Assembly (NCBI RefSeq): GCF_002843355.2
Contig: NZ_PJAI02000021.1
Location: 1-62,793 of the forward strand
Direction of reading: 5' to 3'
DNA length: 62,793 bases
From: Colwellia echini
Lineage (GTDB): Bacteria > Pseudomonadota > Gammaproteobacteria > Enterobacterales > Alteromonadaceae
This document shows positions 37,722 to 47,989 of this stretch, in pieces. Both the position numbers and the translations under genes were made by a program. The notes beneath the pieces were generated by a model. That model saw only the letters and a program-made list of their open reading frames with translations. It was not told the DNA's origin and searched no databases. Position 1 is the first letter of the stretch, and each line of letters begins with the position of its first letter.

Positions 37722-39005
37722 ATGAAATTTAAAAAATTAATAATCGCAAGTTCAATAATCGCCAGTAGCTTAGTTGCTCAAATGGCGGTAGCTGCAGACA
37801 CTATTAAAGTCGGTGTTTTACATTCATTATCAGGCACTATGGCTATTTCTGAAACCACATTAAAAGATACTGTTTTAATGATGATTGAACAGCAAAATAA
37901 AGCTGGTGGGTTGTTAGGTAAAAAATTAGAAGCGGTTGTAGTTGACCCTGCGTCAAACTGGCCATTATTTGCGGAAAAAACACGTGAACTTTTAGCCAAA
38001 GAAAAAGTAGATGTTATTTTTGGTTGTTGGACTTCAGTTTCTCGTAAATCTGCATTGCCAGTACTTGAAGAATTGAACGGCTTATTATTCTACCCAGTTC
38101 AATATGAAGGTGAAGAATCTTCTAAAAACGTATTCTACACAGGTGCTGCGCCAAACCAACAAGCGATTCCTGCGGTTGATTATTTAATGGATGAAATGGG
38201 CGCTACCCGTTGGGTTTTAGCGGGGACTGATTATGTTTACCCACGTACTACCAATAAAATCTTAGAATCGTATTTAAAATCTAAAGGTGTTAAAGACGAA
38301 GATATCATGATCAACTATACGCCATTTGGTCATTCTGATTGGCAGGGTATTGTTTCAAGTATTAAAAAGTTTGGCTCAGAAGGTAAGAAAACAGCAGTTG
38401 TTTCAACTATCAATGGTGATGCCAATATTCCTTTCTATAAAGAGTTAGGTAACCAAGGTATTTCTGCTGAAGATATTCCTGTAGTTGCTTTCTCAGTTGG
38501 TGAAGAAGAGCTTTCTGGTTTTGATGCTAAACCTCTTGTTGGTCACTTAGCGGCTTGGAACTACTTCCAAAGTGTTGAATCTGACGAAAATGAAGCGTTT
38601 ATTGAAGCGTGGCAGTCATATATTGGTGATGAAAAACGTGTAACCAATGATCCAATGGAAGCGACTTACATTGGCTTTAAAATGTGGGCAAAAGCGGTTG
38701 AAAAAGCGGGTACAACTAAAGTTAGTGCAGTTGAACAAGCAATGATTGGTATTGCGGTGCCTAACCTAACTGGTGGTATTGCGGTTATGAACGCTAATCA
38801 TCATTTATCTAAACCAGTACTTATTGGTGAAATTCAAGATGATGGTCAATTTGAAGTGGTTTCAGAAACTCCAGGTACCGTTATTGGTGATGCATGGTCT
38901 GACTACTTACCAAGTTCACAAAACTTAATCTCAGATTGGACAGCGCCAGTTAACTGCGGCAACTTTGACGTGAAAACTGCAAAGTGTTCTGGTCAAAAAT
39001 TCTAA
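37722..39005 (+). CDS. urtA: Urea ABC transporter, periplasmic binding protein
   Basis: Captures urea in the periplasm for the UrtBCDE importer. The signal peptide spans about 1-25 (IIASSLVAQMAVAA). The mature part is the branched-chain amino-acid/amide binding fold: IKVGVLHSLSGTMAISET, the VIFGCWTSVSRKSALPVLE block typical of UrtA, and VTNDPMEATYIGFKMWAKAV. The length of 427 aa is typical. Two large hairpins separate it from urtB, consistent with higher expression of the binding protein. Confidence 0.96.
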   Translation: MKFKKLIIASSIIASSLVAQMAVAADTIKVGVLHSLSGTMAISETTLKDTVLMMIEQQNKAGGLLGKKLEAVVVDPASNWPLFAEKTRELLAKEKVDVIFGCWTSVSRKSALPVLEELNGLLFYPVQYEGEESSKNVFYTGAAPNQQAIPAVDYLMDEMGATRWVLAGTDYVYPRTTNKILESYLKSKGVKDEDIMINYTPFGHSDWQGIVSSIKKFGSEGKKTAVVSTINGDANIPFYKELGNQGISAEDIPVVAFSVGEEELSGFDAKPLVGHLAAWNYFQSVESDENEAFIEAWQSYIGDEKRVTNDPMEATYIGFKMWAKAVEKAGTTKVSAVEQAMIGIAVPNLTGGIAVMNANHHLSKPVLIGEIQDDGQFEVVSETPGTVIGDAWSDYLPSSQNLISDWTAPVNCGNFDVKTAKCSGQKF

Positions 39006-39013
39006 AATAAAGT

Positions 39014-39073
39014 AGCTCAGTTAACTCCACTAAATATATTCAATAGAGTCTATTCAACAAAGTTAACTGAGCT
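39014..39073 (+). other. First intercistronic hairpin after urtA
   Basis: The perfect 13-bp inverted repeat AGCTCAGTTAACT / AGTTAACTGAGCT spans 39014-39073, starting ten bases after the urtA stop. A short AT-rich tail follows, which could give partial termination. Confidence 0.75.
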
Positions 39074-39114
39074 TTATTAATAACATCAAACCTAAAACAG
39101 CATTTTATTCGCCA

Positions 39115-39177
39115 TATACTCAAAGCACTTTTTAGCCTTACCTAGTAAAACAAAGAGTAAAGAGTGCTTTGAGTATA
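39115..39177 (+). other. Second intercistronic hairpin between urtA and urtB
   Basis: The perfect 15-bp arms TATACTCAAAGCACT / AGTGCTTTGAGTATA flank a 33-base loop. Together with the preceding hairpin it is likely to stabilise the urtA transcript or reduce read-through. Confidence 0.75.
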
Positions 39178-39271
39178 GGTTTAAGAAACGAAAAAATTGC
39201 CAGGTTTAATAGAGTACTGAGTCTTTGATGATAAAGCCTTGTCTGTTTTTTAAATTAAGAAGGAATACGCA

Positions 39272-40972
39272 ATGAAGCGAATATTCTCTGTATTACTTAG
39301 TTATATAACGCTGAGTTGTATAATCTCTTTGCAAGCTCTTGCTAGCCCAGAAGATGTTGCTCCAAGTACAACGCCAAGCGCCATTCAAGCTTCCGTTGAG
39401 GTTGCTACTACACAAGCCAATTCTGCATTATCAAAATTAGTGCAACAACTGCCTGGCACCAAACTTAAAAAAATGCCACAAATGGTTGAAAAATTAGCTA
39501 ATACACGTAATAAAAAAACACGTGATATTTTGCAATTCTTGATGGATGGCGATCTTTATTATCTCAAAGCAGAGAAAACCGTTGTTCGTGCTATCAGCAT
39601 AGAAAATGGCCGTTATGCACTAACCAATGCGTTAAGTGATGAAATATTAGCGCCAGTTAAAAAATCTAAATTAAGAAAAGTTAAAACTAATAACCAATTA
39701 CGTGGCGATATTCGCAGCTATATTGCCAAAATAGATTTAACCGATGAAGATAAAAATGTACGTATGGATGCGGTTAAGCAATTACTCGATAACCCATCAA
39801 AATCAGGCCTTTTAGCGGTACAAGAATTAGTAACGCAAGAGCAAGACAAAGATGTGCGTGAGTTAATGAACACTACATTATTGCTGAATCAATTAAAAAC
39901 CGGTGATCATGCGCAGAAAATGGCTGCGATAACTCAGCTTCAAGATACCCTTGAACCAGCGGTAAATAATACCATGGTGAAAATGTTAGCTGCATTACCT
40001 GAAAAGAATAAAACGCCTGCTCAAAAAGCCTTAGCGAAAAGCTTAACCAAAGTAATTAATGCCATTGACGATAAACGTAACTTTTTCGGCGTTGTTGAAA
40101 ACATCTTCTTTGGTTTAAGTTTAGGCTCTGTATTACTACTTGCGGCTATTGGCTTAGCTATTACCTTTGGTGTTATGGGCGTAATCAATATGGCTCATGG
40201 TGAAATGATGATGTTAGGTGCTTATACCACTTACGTTATTCAATTAGCTTTCCCACACTTAATTGAATATTCATTATTGATGGCCGTTCCTGCTGCCTTT
40301 TTAGTGTCAGGTTTCGTTGGTATTATTATCGAACGTGGTGTTATTCGTTATTTAAAAGGTCGCCCATTAGAAACGTTATTAGCAACCTTTGGTATTTCTT
40401 TAATTCTTCAACAATTAGTAAGAACCATTTTCTCGCCACTTAACCGTCAAGTACAAGCGCCAGAATGGATGACAGGATCTTGGGTAATAAACCCAGTTTT
40501 CTCATTAACTTACAATCGTTTATATATCATTATCTTTTCATTAATGGTGTTCTTTACTTTATTACTTATTTTGAAAAAATCAGCATTAGGCTTACATGTG
40601 AGAGCAGTATCGCAAAACCGTGATATGGCACGTGCATTAAGTATTAAAAGTGATTGGGTAGATGCCATTACCTTTGGCCTAGGCTCAGGCATTGCGGGTG
40701 TTGCGGGCGTTGTTTTAAGTCAGTTAACCAACGTAGGTCCAAACTTAGGGCAGGCTTATATTATTGACTCGTTCTTAGTTGTTGTATTTGGTGGTGTGGG
40801 TAATTTATGGGGAACCTTAGTTGCGGCTATGTCATTAGGTTCAATTAACAAGTTCTTAGAGCCAGCAGTGGGCTCAGTATTAGCCAATATTATTGTGCTA
40901 GTTGGTTTAGTGTTGTTTATTCAAAAACGACCTAAAGGATTGTTTCCTCAAAAAGGGAGAGCGGCAGACTAA
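39272..40972 (+). CDS. urtB: Urea ABC transporter, permease UrtB
   Basis: Inner-membrane subunit of the urea importer, LivH-type. The first ~24 residues are a signal-like hydrophobic segment. Residues ~25-270 form the UrtB-specific periplasmic extension, which is helical and rich in charged residues. The C-terminal half holds about eight membrane segments with the LivH motifs MGVINMAHGEMMMLGAY and TFGISLILQQL. The length of 566 aa is in the UrtB range. Its stop overlaps the urtC start by one base. Confidence 0.95.
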   Translation: MKRIFSVLLSYITLSCIISLQALASPEDVAPSTTPSAIQASVEVATTQANSALSKLVQQLPGTKLKKMPQMVEKLANTRNKKTRDILQFLMDGDLYYLKAEKTVVRAISIENGRYALTNALSDEILAPVKKSKLRKVKTNNQLRGDIRSYIAKIDLTDEDKNVRMDAVKQLLDNPSKSGLLAVQELVTQEQDKDVRELMNTTLLLNQLKTGDHAQKMAAITQLQDTLEPAVNNTMVKMLAALPEKNKTPAQKALAKSLTKVINAIDDKRNFFGVVENIFFGLSLGSVLLLAAIGLAITFGVMGVINMAHGEMMMLGAYTTYVIQLAFPHLIEYSLLMAVPAAFLVSGFVGIIIERGVIRYLKGRPLETLLATFGISLILQQLVRTIFSPLNRQVQAPEWMTGSWVINPVFSLTYNRLYIIIFSLMVFFTLLLILKKSALGLHVRAVSQNRDMARALSIKSDWVDAITFGLGSGIAGVAGVVLSQLTNVGPNLGQAYIIDSFLVVVFGGVGNLWGTLVAAMSLGSINKFLEPAVGSVLANIIVLVGLVLFIQKRPKGLFPQKGRAAD

Positions 40973-42168
40973 TGACTACTTCAACCACACTTGCTACTGA
41001 GAACTTTTCAATGCAAAAAATGTTTAAAACATTAAGCCACTTACATGTCGTTGTAGGTACATTATTCATCGCAACACTTTACGTCACTATCTGTAATTTG
41101 TTTTTCGCTGAAGGTTCATTTCTTCACGTAAGTAATTATACCGTAAGCTTATTCGGTAAGTATTTATGTTACGCCTTATTGGCATTAGCGGTTGACCTTG
41201 TTTGGGGATATTGCGGCATATTAAGTTTAGGTCATGGCGCATTTTTCACTCTAGGCGGTTATGCCATGGGCATGTATTTGATGCGTCAAATTGGCGACCG
41301 AGGAGTATATGGTAACCCAGACTTACCTGATTTTATGGTATTTCTAAGTTGGACCGAACTACCTTGGTTCTGGGCAGGTTCAAGCAGTATTGTTTGGATG
41401 ATTGCCATGGTGTTTATTGGCCCTGGTTTACTTGCTTATGTATTTGGTTCAATGGCATTTAGATCACGTGTTAGTGGTGTTTACTTGTCAATTATGACCC
41501 AAGCAATGACCTACGCACTAATGCTAGCGTTTTTCCGAAACGAAATGGGCTTTGGTGGTAACAACGGTTTAACTGACTTTAAAGAAATTGCTGGTTTTTC
41601 ATTACAAGAGCCAAGCACCAAGTTGGGCTTATTTATTATTACCGCGGTAGCGTTAGCGATAGGTTACTGGATAAGTAACTACATCGTTAACTCTAAAATG
41701 GGTCGTGTGGTTACCGCAACTCGTGATGCTGAAAGCCGTGTACGCTTTGTAGGTTACAAGCCTGAGCATTACAAAGTATGGATATTTGTGGTGTCAGCCA
41801 TGTTAGCTGGTGTTGCCGGCGCGTTATATGTACCGCAAGTAGGTATTATTAACCCGGGTGAATTCTCGCCGCTAAACTCAATAGAGATGGTTATTTGGGT
41901 AGCTATTGGTGGTCGCTGTACCTTATATGGTGCGATTATCGGCGCAATTGTGGTGAGTTATGCAAAAACACGTTTTACCGCGATTATGCCTGAAGCATGG
42001 TTATTCGCACTCGGTGGTTTATTCGTACTGGTTACCTTGTTATTACCTAAAGGTATTGCCGGATTTTTACCGAACCTTTTTGATAAAATGTCTATGTTCA
42101 AAAGTGACGTGCCAAAAGAATTAGAAGTTAAAGATAAAAAAGAAGCAACAACAGCGGAGGTTAAGTAA
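40972..42168 (+). CDS. urtC: Urea ABC transporter, permease UrtC
   Basis: Second permease subunit, LivM-type, with about ten membrane segments. The family features LVWGYCGILSLGHGAFFTLGGY and the C-terminal cytoplasmic-loop motif TRDAESRVRFVGY are present. The Lys/Glu-rich tail (LEVKDKKEATTAEVK) extends past the last membrane helix. The length is 398 aa. One-base overlaps join it to both urtB and urtD, which implies translational coupling. Confidence 0.95.
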   Translation: MTTSTTLATENFSMQKMFKTLSHLHVVVGTLFIATLYVTICNLFFAEGSFLHVSNYTVSLFGKYLCYALLALAVDLVWGYCGILSLGHGAFFTLGGYAMGMYLMRQIGDRGVYGNPDLPDFMVFLSWTELPWFWAGSSSIVWMIAMVFIGPGLLAYVFGSMAFRSRVSGVYLSIMTQAMTYALMLAFFRNEMGFGGNNGLTDFKEIAGFSLQEPSTKLGLFIITAVALAIGYWISNYIVNSKMGRVVTATRDAESRVRFVGYKPEHYKVWIFVVSAMLAGVAGALYVPQVGIINPGEFSPLNSIEMVIWVAIGGRCTLYGAIIGAIVVSYAKTRFTAIMPEAWLFALGGLFVLVTLLLPKGIAGFLPNLFDKMSMFKSDVPKELEVKDKKEATTAEVK

Positions 42169-43007
42169 TGATTGTAGATAAATCAGGTAGTCCACTAACC
42201 GCTACAGAAAATATTAAGCCAGACACGCGTCACGGTGTTATTTTATACGTAGAAGATGTCAGCGTAAGCTTTGACGGTTTTAAAGCCTTAAACGATTTAA
42301 ATTTATATATTAATGACGGTGAATTACGTTGTTTAATTGGCGCAAATGGTGCCGGTAAAACAACCTTAATGGATGTTATTACCGGTAAAACTCGCCCTGA
42401 CAAAGGTAAAGTAAACTTTGGTCAACAGATTGATTTACTCAAACTTGATGAGTCAGAAATTGCTAAAGCAGGTATCGGTCGTAAATTTCAAAAACCAACG
42501 GTATTTGAAGCATTAAGCGTGTTTGAAAATATTGAATTAAGTTTAGCAGGCGATAAAGGAATCTTAACTTCGTTATTTCATAAATTATCAGGGGAACAAC
42601 GCGATCGTATCGGTGAAATTCTGCAAACCATTGGTTTAATGAAAGAAGCTTATTATCCAGCAGGGCGTTTATCGCATGGTCAAAAACAATGGTTAGAAAT
42701 TGGTATGTTACTCGCCGCTGAACCACGTGTTTTGTTAGTTGATGAGCCTGTTGCAGGTATGACAGGGCAAGAGACTGAACGAACAGCTGAGCTATTAACC
42801 TCACTAGCAGGCAAGCATTCTGTAATAGTGGTTGAGCATGACATGGCATTTGTTCGCTCAATTGCGAGAAAGGTCACGGTATTGCATCAAGGCTCAGTAT
42901 TAGCCGAAGGCTCTATGTCAGAAATACAAGCAAACCCAGAGGTTATTAAAGTTTACCTCGGAGAAGATGGCGGCTCAGCAGAAAAGACAGTAGGAGCACA
43001 AGCATAA
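42168..43007 (+). CDS. urtD: Urea ABC transporter, ATPase UrtD
   Basis: One of the two cytosolic ATPases of the urea importer, LivG-type. Walker A is GANGAGKTT, the signature RLSHGQKQWLEIGM (Ser-His-Gly variant typical of UrtD), and Walker B LLVDEPVAGM. An N-terminal extension of ~25 residues precedes the cassette. The length is 279 aa. It overlaps urtC and urtE by one base each. Confidence 0.95.
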   Translation: MIVDKSGSPLTATENIKPDTRHGVILYVEDVSVSFDGFKALNDLNLYINDGELRCLIGANGAGKTTLMDVITGKTRPDKGKVNFGQQIDLLKLDESEIAKAGIGRKFQKPTVFEALSVFENIELSLAGDKGILTSLFHKLSGEQRDRIGEILQTIGLMKEAYYPAGRLSHGQKQWLEIGMLLAAEPRVLLVDEPVAGMTGQETERTAELLTSLAGKHSVIVVEHDMAFVRSIARKVTVLHQGSVLAEGSMSEIQANPEVIKVYLGEDGGSAEKTVGAQA

Positions 43008-43702
43008 TGATTGAATTAACCTCAGTAGATCAAAAATACGGTGGCACACAAATTTTATGGGACTTAGATCTTAAAATTAAAAAAGGCTCTCGTACCTGTA
43101 TTATGGGGCGCAACGGGGTAGGTAAAACTACCTTACTGCAAGTGATTATGGGCATGCTACCTATTAGCGCAGGTAACCTTGTTATTAACGATAAAGATAT
43201 GGCGAAAGAGTCAGTGGAGTCACGTCCTGTGATTGGTGTAGGTTACGTACCACAAGGTCGTCACATTTTTCCATTGTTAACAGTTGAAGAAAATTTAAAA
43301 GTTAGCCTTAACTGTAAGCGTCAAAAAAGCAAAACTATTCCAGAGCATATTTATGAGTTATTTCCTGTACTCAAAGAAATGCTGCATAGACGAGGTGGTG
43401 ATTTATCGGGCGGACAACAGCAGCAACTAGCTATTGCTCGTGCTTTAGTTTTAAATCCAAATATCTTAATTTTAGATGAGCCCAATGAGGGGATTCAGCC
43501 AAATATTGTGCAACTTATTCGTGATGTTTTATTAAAATTAAATAAAGAGCACGGTATGACCATAGTCTTAGTAGAGCAAAAATTACCTTTTGCCCGCGCG
43601 GTTGGCGAAGAGTTTGTGTTAATGGAAAAAGGCCACGTTATCGCAACAGGACCTATGCCAGAATTAACTGACGAGTTAGTAGGTAAGTATTTAGCTGTAT
43701 AA
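43007..43702 (+). CDS. urtE: Urea ABC transporter, ATPase UrtE
   Basis: The second ATPase, LivF-type: Walker A GRNGVGKTT, signature DLSGGQQQQLAIAR, Walker B LILDEPNEGIQP. The EPNEGIQP wording is characteristic of UrtE as opposed to general LivF. The length is 231 aa. It is the last urt gene; a hairpin separates it from ureD. Confidence 0.95.
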   Translation: MIELTSVDQKYGGTQILWDLDLKIKKGSRTCIMGRNGVGKTTLLQVIMGMLPISAGNLVINDKDMAKESVESRPVIGVGYVPQGRHIFPLLTVEENLKVSLNCKRQKSKTIPEHIYELFPVLKEMLHRRGGDLSGGQQQQLAIARALVLNPNILILDEPNEGIQPNIVQLIRDVLLKLNKEHGMTIVLVEQKLPFARAVGEEFVLMEKGHVIATGPMPELTDELVGKYLAV

Positions 43703-43717
43703 CTATTTTATTAACGA

Positions 43718-43757
43718 TTATACACTTAGCTACTTAACAAGTTAGCTAAGTGTATAA
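43718..43757 (+). other. Intercistronic hairpin between urtE and ureD
   Basis: The perfect 15-bp arms TTATACACTTAGCTA / TAGCTAAGTGTATAA have a 10-base loop, 15 bases after the urtE stop. A second weaker inverted repeat (ACTTTCA / TGAAAGT) lies at about 43797-43841. It marks the boundary between transporter and urease genes. Confidence 0.75.
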
Positions 43758-43880
43758 GGACTAACCAAGTCGCAGTCTAATGAAGTAATGCTCTATACTT
43801 TCAAGAGGTTTTAATCATAAAATAGAAAACGCCTGAAAGTACATTGAATACTTTGCCTAAATTAAGTACCTAAAATAACA

Positions 43881-44828
43881 ATGACAATAGATACAGTAAC
43901 TGAACATGCAAAGCCTGTAGTAAACGATTTAATTACAACGGCTAGCGCACCGAAAAATGCACCGAGAAATTCATGGCTTGCTAATTTATCACTCGAATTT
44001 AGTTTAACGCCAAGTGGTACTCAGCTTACTCGTACCAAGCGTAATGGTCCTTTATCCGTTCAAAAAGCGTTTTATCCCGAAGGGCGAGACTGCGCGCATA
44101 TCTATTTATTGCATCCGCCTGCGGGCATTGTTTCAGGTGACGAACTTCGACTTAATATTCAAGTGAATGAACAAGCGCATAGTTTAGTTACAACCCCCGG
44201 TGCTAATCGCTTTTATCGTGCCCGTGAAGACTTAACTATTGGTGATTCAAAGCAAATTCAACATTGTGAACTACTTCTTGCAAAGCAGGCAAAGTGTGAA
44301 AATTTTCCTTTAGAAACCATTGTTTATGAAGGCGCTGATGGTTTTAATACAGTTGATGTGTATTTACAACCTGATAGCGCTTATTTGGGATGGGATATTA
44401 CTTGTCTAGGTTTACCTAGCTCCGATCAATATTTTAATAAGGGTAGTTACACTCAATTAAATCGTGTTTATTGTGCAGATACGTTAATTTATCACGATAG
44501 AATCGCGATTAAACCGGAGAATAATATTCATCAACACATTGCAGGTTTAAACAACCATAGTGTGTTTGCCACCTTTATGGCTTATGCACCTACAGGGCAA
44601 CCTAGTGAAATTGAACATAAAGCTCTGGTTGAGCAATTACGTGAATGTATGCTTGAGGCTGGCGCAGAACACAAAATTAGCATTAGCCAAATACGTCAGC
44701 TATTAGTAATACGATATTTAGGACAACATGCAGAAGAGTGTAAATCGCTCTTTATCCTGTTATGGCAAAAGATAAGACCGTTATACCTCAATAAAGCCGC
44801 TAATATTCCGCGTGTTTGGCATACTTAA
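43881..44828 (+). CDS. ureD: Urease accessory protein UreD
   Basis: A scaffold that binds apo-urease with UreF and UreG and channels nickel to the active site. Family blocks: YPEGRDCAHIYLLHPPAGIVSGDEL, TTPGANRFYRA and the C-terminal LVIRYLGQHAEECKSLF...IRPLYLNKAANIPRVW ending. The length is 315 aa; the first ~30 residues are not conserved. ureA begins 32 bases downstream. Confidence 0.96.
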   Translation: MTIDTVTEHAKPVVNDLITTASAPKNAPRNSWLANLSLEFSLTPSGTQLTRTKRNGPLSVQKAFYPEGRDCAHIYLLHPPAGIVSGDELRLNIQVNEQAHSLVTTPGANRFYRAREDLTIGDSKQIQHCELLLAKQAKCENFPLETIVYEGADGFNTVDVYLQPDSAYLGWDITCLGLPSSDQYFNKGSYTQLNRVYCADTLIYHDRIAIKPENNIHQHIAGLNNHSVFATFMAYAPTGQPSEIEHKALVEQLRECMLEAGAEHKISISQIRQLLVIRYLGQHAEECKSLFILLWQKIRPLYLNKAANIPRVWHT

Positions 44829-44860
44829 GTTAACAACAATATAAAACAGCAGAGAAACTT

Positions 44861-45163
44861 ATGGATTTATTACCAAGAGAAAAAGACAAGTTATTGCTCT
44901 TCACCGCCGCATTATTAGCTGAAAGACGCTTAAAGCGTGGCGTTAAATTAAATTACCCTGAAGCCATGGCGTATATTTCTATGGAAATTATTGAAGGTGC
45001 CCGTGATGGCAAAACCGTTGCCGAAATGATGGACTATGGCCGTACGTTATTAACGCGTGACCAAGTGATGGATGGTGTTGCCGAGCTTATTCATGATGTA
45101 CAAGTTGAAGCAACATTTCTTGACGGTACTAAGCTTGTGACGGTTCATAACCCGATTATTTAG
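44861..45163 (+). CDS. ureA: Urease gamma subunit
   Basis: The small structural subunit of the (alpha-beta-gamma)3 urease. The sequence ([48 protein letters not shown]) and the length of 100 aa are canonical. It is followed after 130 bases by ureB, an unusually long gap for these subunits. Confidence 0.98.
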   Translation: MDLLPREKDKLLLFTAALLAERRLKRGVKLNYPEAMAYISMEIIEGARDGKTVAEMMDYGRTLLTRDQVMDGVAELIHDVQVEATFLDGTKLVTVHNPII

Positions 45164-45293
45164 TGATTCTCGCGTCAAGAAGCGAATATATCGAAAGAAT
45201 AACCCGGAGCAAGATCAGAGGTATGATCAGAGTTATGCTCCCAATTAAGTTATCAATAAAGTACTTAAATATTTCAACGTAAGAGAAGCCATT

Positions 45294-45632
45294 ATGATCC
45301 CAGGTGAAATAAAAACAGACAGTGGTGACCGCGAGTTAAACGCCGGTCGTGAGCAGATAAAAATTACCGTTGCTAATTCAGGCGATCGCCCTATTCAGGT
45401 GGGCTCACATTATCATTTTTATGAAGTGAACAGCGCACTTATGTTCGACCGTGAAAAAACTCGTGGTTATCGTTTAGATATCACCTCAAGTACCGCTGTA
45501 CGATTTGAACCCGGCCAAGAACGCGAAGTGACTTTAATCGCTTATCGCGGCAAGCGTCGTGTATTTGGTTTTAGAGCGGATATTCAAGGAGATCTGGACG
45601 CTACAGATTCTGTATCAGAGGGAGAAAAATAA
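45294..45632 (+). CDS. ureB: Urease beta subunit
   Basis: Structural subunit of urease. [20 protein letters not shown], the [18 protein letters not shown] block and [14 protein letters not shown] are diagnostic. The length of 112 aa includes a ~10-residue tail. Its stop lies one base before the ureC start, so the ureC ribosome-binding site (GAGGGAG) is inside ureB. Confidence 0.98.
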   Translation: MIPGEIKTDSGDRELNAGREQIKITVANSGDRPIQVGSHYHFYEVNSALMFDREKTRGYRLDITSSTAVRFEPGQEREVTLIAYRGKRRVFGFRADIQGDLDATDSVSEGEK

Positions 45633-45633
45633 C

Positions 45634-47337
45634 ATGGCGACTATTGATAAACATTCCTACGCGCATATGTTCGGGCCTACAACGGGAGACCGTGTTCGCT
45701 TGGCCGATACCGATTTATGGATTGAAGTAGAGAAAGACTTTACCGAATACGGAGAGGAGGTGACTTTTGGTGGCGGTAAAGTTATTCGCGATGGCATGGG
45801 GCAAAGCCAGGCATCTTGTGCAGACACAGTTGATCTAGTGATAACCAATGCCTTGATCCTTGATCATTGGGGCATAGTCAAAGCTGATGTTGGCGTAAAA
45901 GATGGTCGTATTGCCATTATCGGCAAAGCGGGTAATCCAGATATCCAAGACAATATTGATATTGAAATTGGCCCTGGTACAGAAGTAATTGCCGGCGAAG
46001 GTCAAATATTAACGGCAGGCGGCATTGATGCGCACATTCATTTTATTTGTCCACAACAGGTTGAAGAAGCCTTAATGTCAGGTGTTACCACCATGATTGG
46101 TGGCGGTACAGGCCCTGCAACGGGTACTAAAGCCACCACCTGTACACCGGGCCCTTGGTATATTCATAAAATGTTGCAAGCCACCAACGACTTTCCAATG
46201 AACTTTGGCTTTTTAGGTAAAGGTAATGCGAGTTTACCTATTGCCCTTGAAGAGCAAATTGAAGCGGGTGTTTGTGGTTTAAAATTACATGAAGATTGGG
46301 GCACAACCCCTGCAGCTATTGATAACTGTTTGTCAGTTGCAGAGCGTTATGATGTGCAAATAGCTATTCATACCGACACGTTAAATGAATCTGGTTTTTT
46401 AGAAGATACACTAGGCGCATTTAAAGGTCGCACAATTCATACTTACCATACAGAAGGGGCTGGTGGCGGGCATTCGCCTGATATTATTAAAGCCTGTGGC
46501 GAGCCTAATGTACTGCCTTCTTCAACTAACCCAACAAGGCCTTATACTGTAAATACCATAGATGAACATTTAGATATGTTGATGGTTTGTCATCATTTAA
46601 ATCCGTCTATTCCTGAAGATATTGCTTTTGCAGACTCTCGTATTCGGAAAGAAAGTATTGCTGCAGAAGATATTATGCATGATCTAGGCGCTATCAGTAT
46701 GATTTCTTCTGACTCACAAGCCATGGGGCGTGTGGGAGAAATGATCACCCGTACTTGGCAAACCGCACATAAAATGAAACAGCAACGAGGGCCTTTAGCG
46801 CCAGATACCGAGCGAAATGATAACTTCCGTGCTAAGCGTTATATTGCTAAATACACCATTAATCCAGCAATTAGTCATGGTGTTAGCCATGAAGTTGGCT
46901 CTATCGAAATAGGTAAATTAGCTGATTTAGTGTTATGGAAACCGGCATTTTTTGGTATTAAACCGGCGACAATTTTAAAATCAGGTATGATTGCTGCCGC
47001 GCCAATGGGCGATGCCAATGCGTCTATTCCAACACCGCAACCGGTATATTTTCGTAAAATGTTTGGTGCTCACGGTAGTGCTGCGGCGCAAACATCAATG
47101 ACTTTTATGTCTCAAGCTTCAATTGATGCAGGCGTGCCCGAAAAAATAGGCATGACACGTATGGTTGGTGTTTGTAAAAACACGCGAAATATTGGTAAAG
47201 ACGATATGATTCATAACAATTGGCAGCCTAAAATTGAAGTGGATGCACAAACCTATGAAGTACGTGCAAATGGCGAGTTATTAACGTGTGAGCCAGCAAC
47301 GTCATTGCCGCTTGCACAATTATACTGTCTGTTTTAA
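45634..47337 (+). CDS. ureC: Urease alpha subunit (catalytic)
   Basis: The nickel hydrolase subunit that splits urea to ammonia and carbamate. All ligands and catalytic residues sit at the same numbers as in the Klebsiella enzyme: H134 and H136 (DAHIHF), carbamylated K217 and H219 (GLKLHEDWG), H246, H272, D360, and the mobile flap with C319-H320. I set the start at 45634 ([20 protein letters not shown]), preceded by GAGGGAG. The open frame continues 25 codons upstream inside ureB without family support. The length of 567 aa is standard. Confidence 0.98.
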   Translation: MATIDKHSYAHMFGPTTGDRVRLADTDLWIEVEKDFTEYGEEVTFGGGKVIRDGMGQSQASCADTVDLVITNALILDHWGIVKADVGVKDGRIAIIGKAGNPDIQDNIDIEIGPGTEVIAGEGQILTAGGIDAHIHFICPQQVEEALMSGVTTMIGGGTGPATGTKATTCTPGPWYIHKMLQATNDFPMNFGFLGKGNASLPIALEEQIEAGVCGLKLHEDWGTTPAAIDNCLSVAERYDVQIAIHTDTLNESGFLEDTLGAFKGRTIHTYHTEGAGGGHSPDIIKACGEPNVLPSSTNPTRPYTVNTIDEHLDMLMVCHHLNPSIPEDIAFADSRIRKESIAAEDIMHDLGAISMISSDSQAMGRVGEMITRTWQTAHKMKQQRGPLAPDTERNDNFRAKRYIAKYTINPAISHGVSHEVGSIEIGKLADLVLWKPAFFGIKPATILKSGMIAAAPMGDANASIPTPQPVYFRKMFGAHGSAAAQTSMTFMSQASIDAGVPEKIGMTRMVGVCKNTRNIGKDDMIHNNWQPKIEVDAQTYEVRANGELLTCEPATSLPLAQLYCLF

Positions 47338-47506
47338 TTGTTCTTCATAGAATACTTTTATGCGGCATTGTCTTCGTTTTTTATGTCTGTCACATATAAC
47401 AATATGCTCCTGATATAAAAAGCTCGACGGCTTTGCCTAAAAGCATTCTATTTTGAACAAAGCGTTAGCATTAATCATTTGATATTAAAGATAATTAGGA
47501 AATTAC

Positions 47507-47989
47507 ATGTTACAAGCATACGAGCGTTTCGATCATACTCACAGTGAAATAGCTGACTCAATCACCTTAGATCAAGACACCCGAAAAAAAGCGCGTATTA
47601 AAGGTATTACTGATGCGGGTTTAGATATCGGTATATTTATGGAACGTGGCCACCCTTTATTAGTCGGTGAAGTGTTAAAAACAGAATGTGGATTGTTTAT
47701 TGAAATTAAAGGCGCGAATGAGCCAGTCGCTACATGTACAGCAACTGATTGGCTAACCTTTTGTAAAGTGTGTTATCACTTAGGTAATCGTCATACCTCA
47801 TTACAAATTGGTGAGCTATGGGTACGTTTTAAACCTGATTATGTATTAGAAGAGTTGGCTGAAAAGTACGGCTTAACGGTAGATCATACGCCGACTATTT
47901 TTGAACCTGAAAATGGTGCTTATGCAAAAGGTAGTGGCGGTCATGCTCATAGCCACGGTGATGGTCACGGACATTCTCATGATCACTAA
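47507..47989 (+). CDS. ureE: Urease accessory protein UreE (nickel chaperone)
   Basis: A nickel-binding metallochaperone that delivers Ni to the UreDFG-urease complex. The N-terminal domain has [20 protein letters not shown] and the C-terminal domain has [13 protein letters not shown] with the conserved metal-binding His. The tail [15 protein letters not shown] adds seven His residues for nickel storage. The length is 160 aa. It follows a 169-base gap after ureC and overlaps ureF by 11 bases. Confidence 0.97.
   Translation: MLQAYERFDHTHSEIADSITLDQDTRKKARIKGITDAGLDIGIFMERGHPLLVGEVLKTECGLFIEIKGANEPVATCTATDWLTFCKVCYHLGNRHTSLQIGELWVRFKPDYVLEELAEKYGLTVDHTPTIFEPENGAYAKGSGGHAHSHGDGHGHSHDH

Noticed and set aside
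45559..45633. Upstream-extended start of ureC
   Set aside because: The extra 25 codons lie inside ureB in another frame and have no family match. The ATG at 45634 has a good ribosome-binding site and gives canonical residue numbering of the active site.
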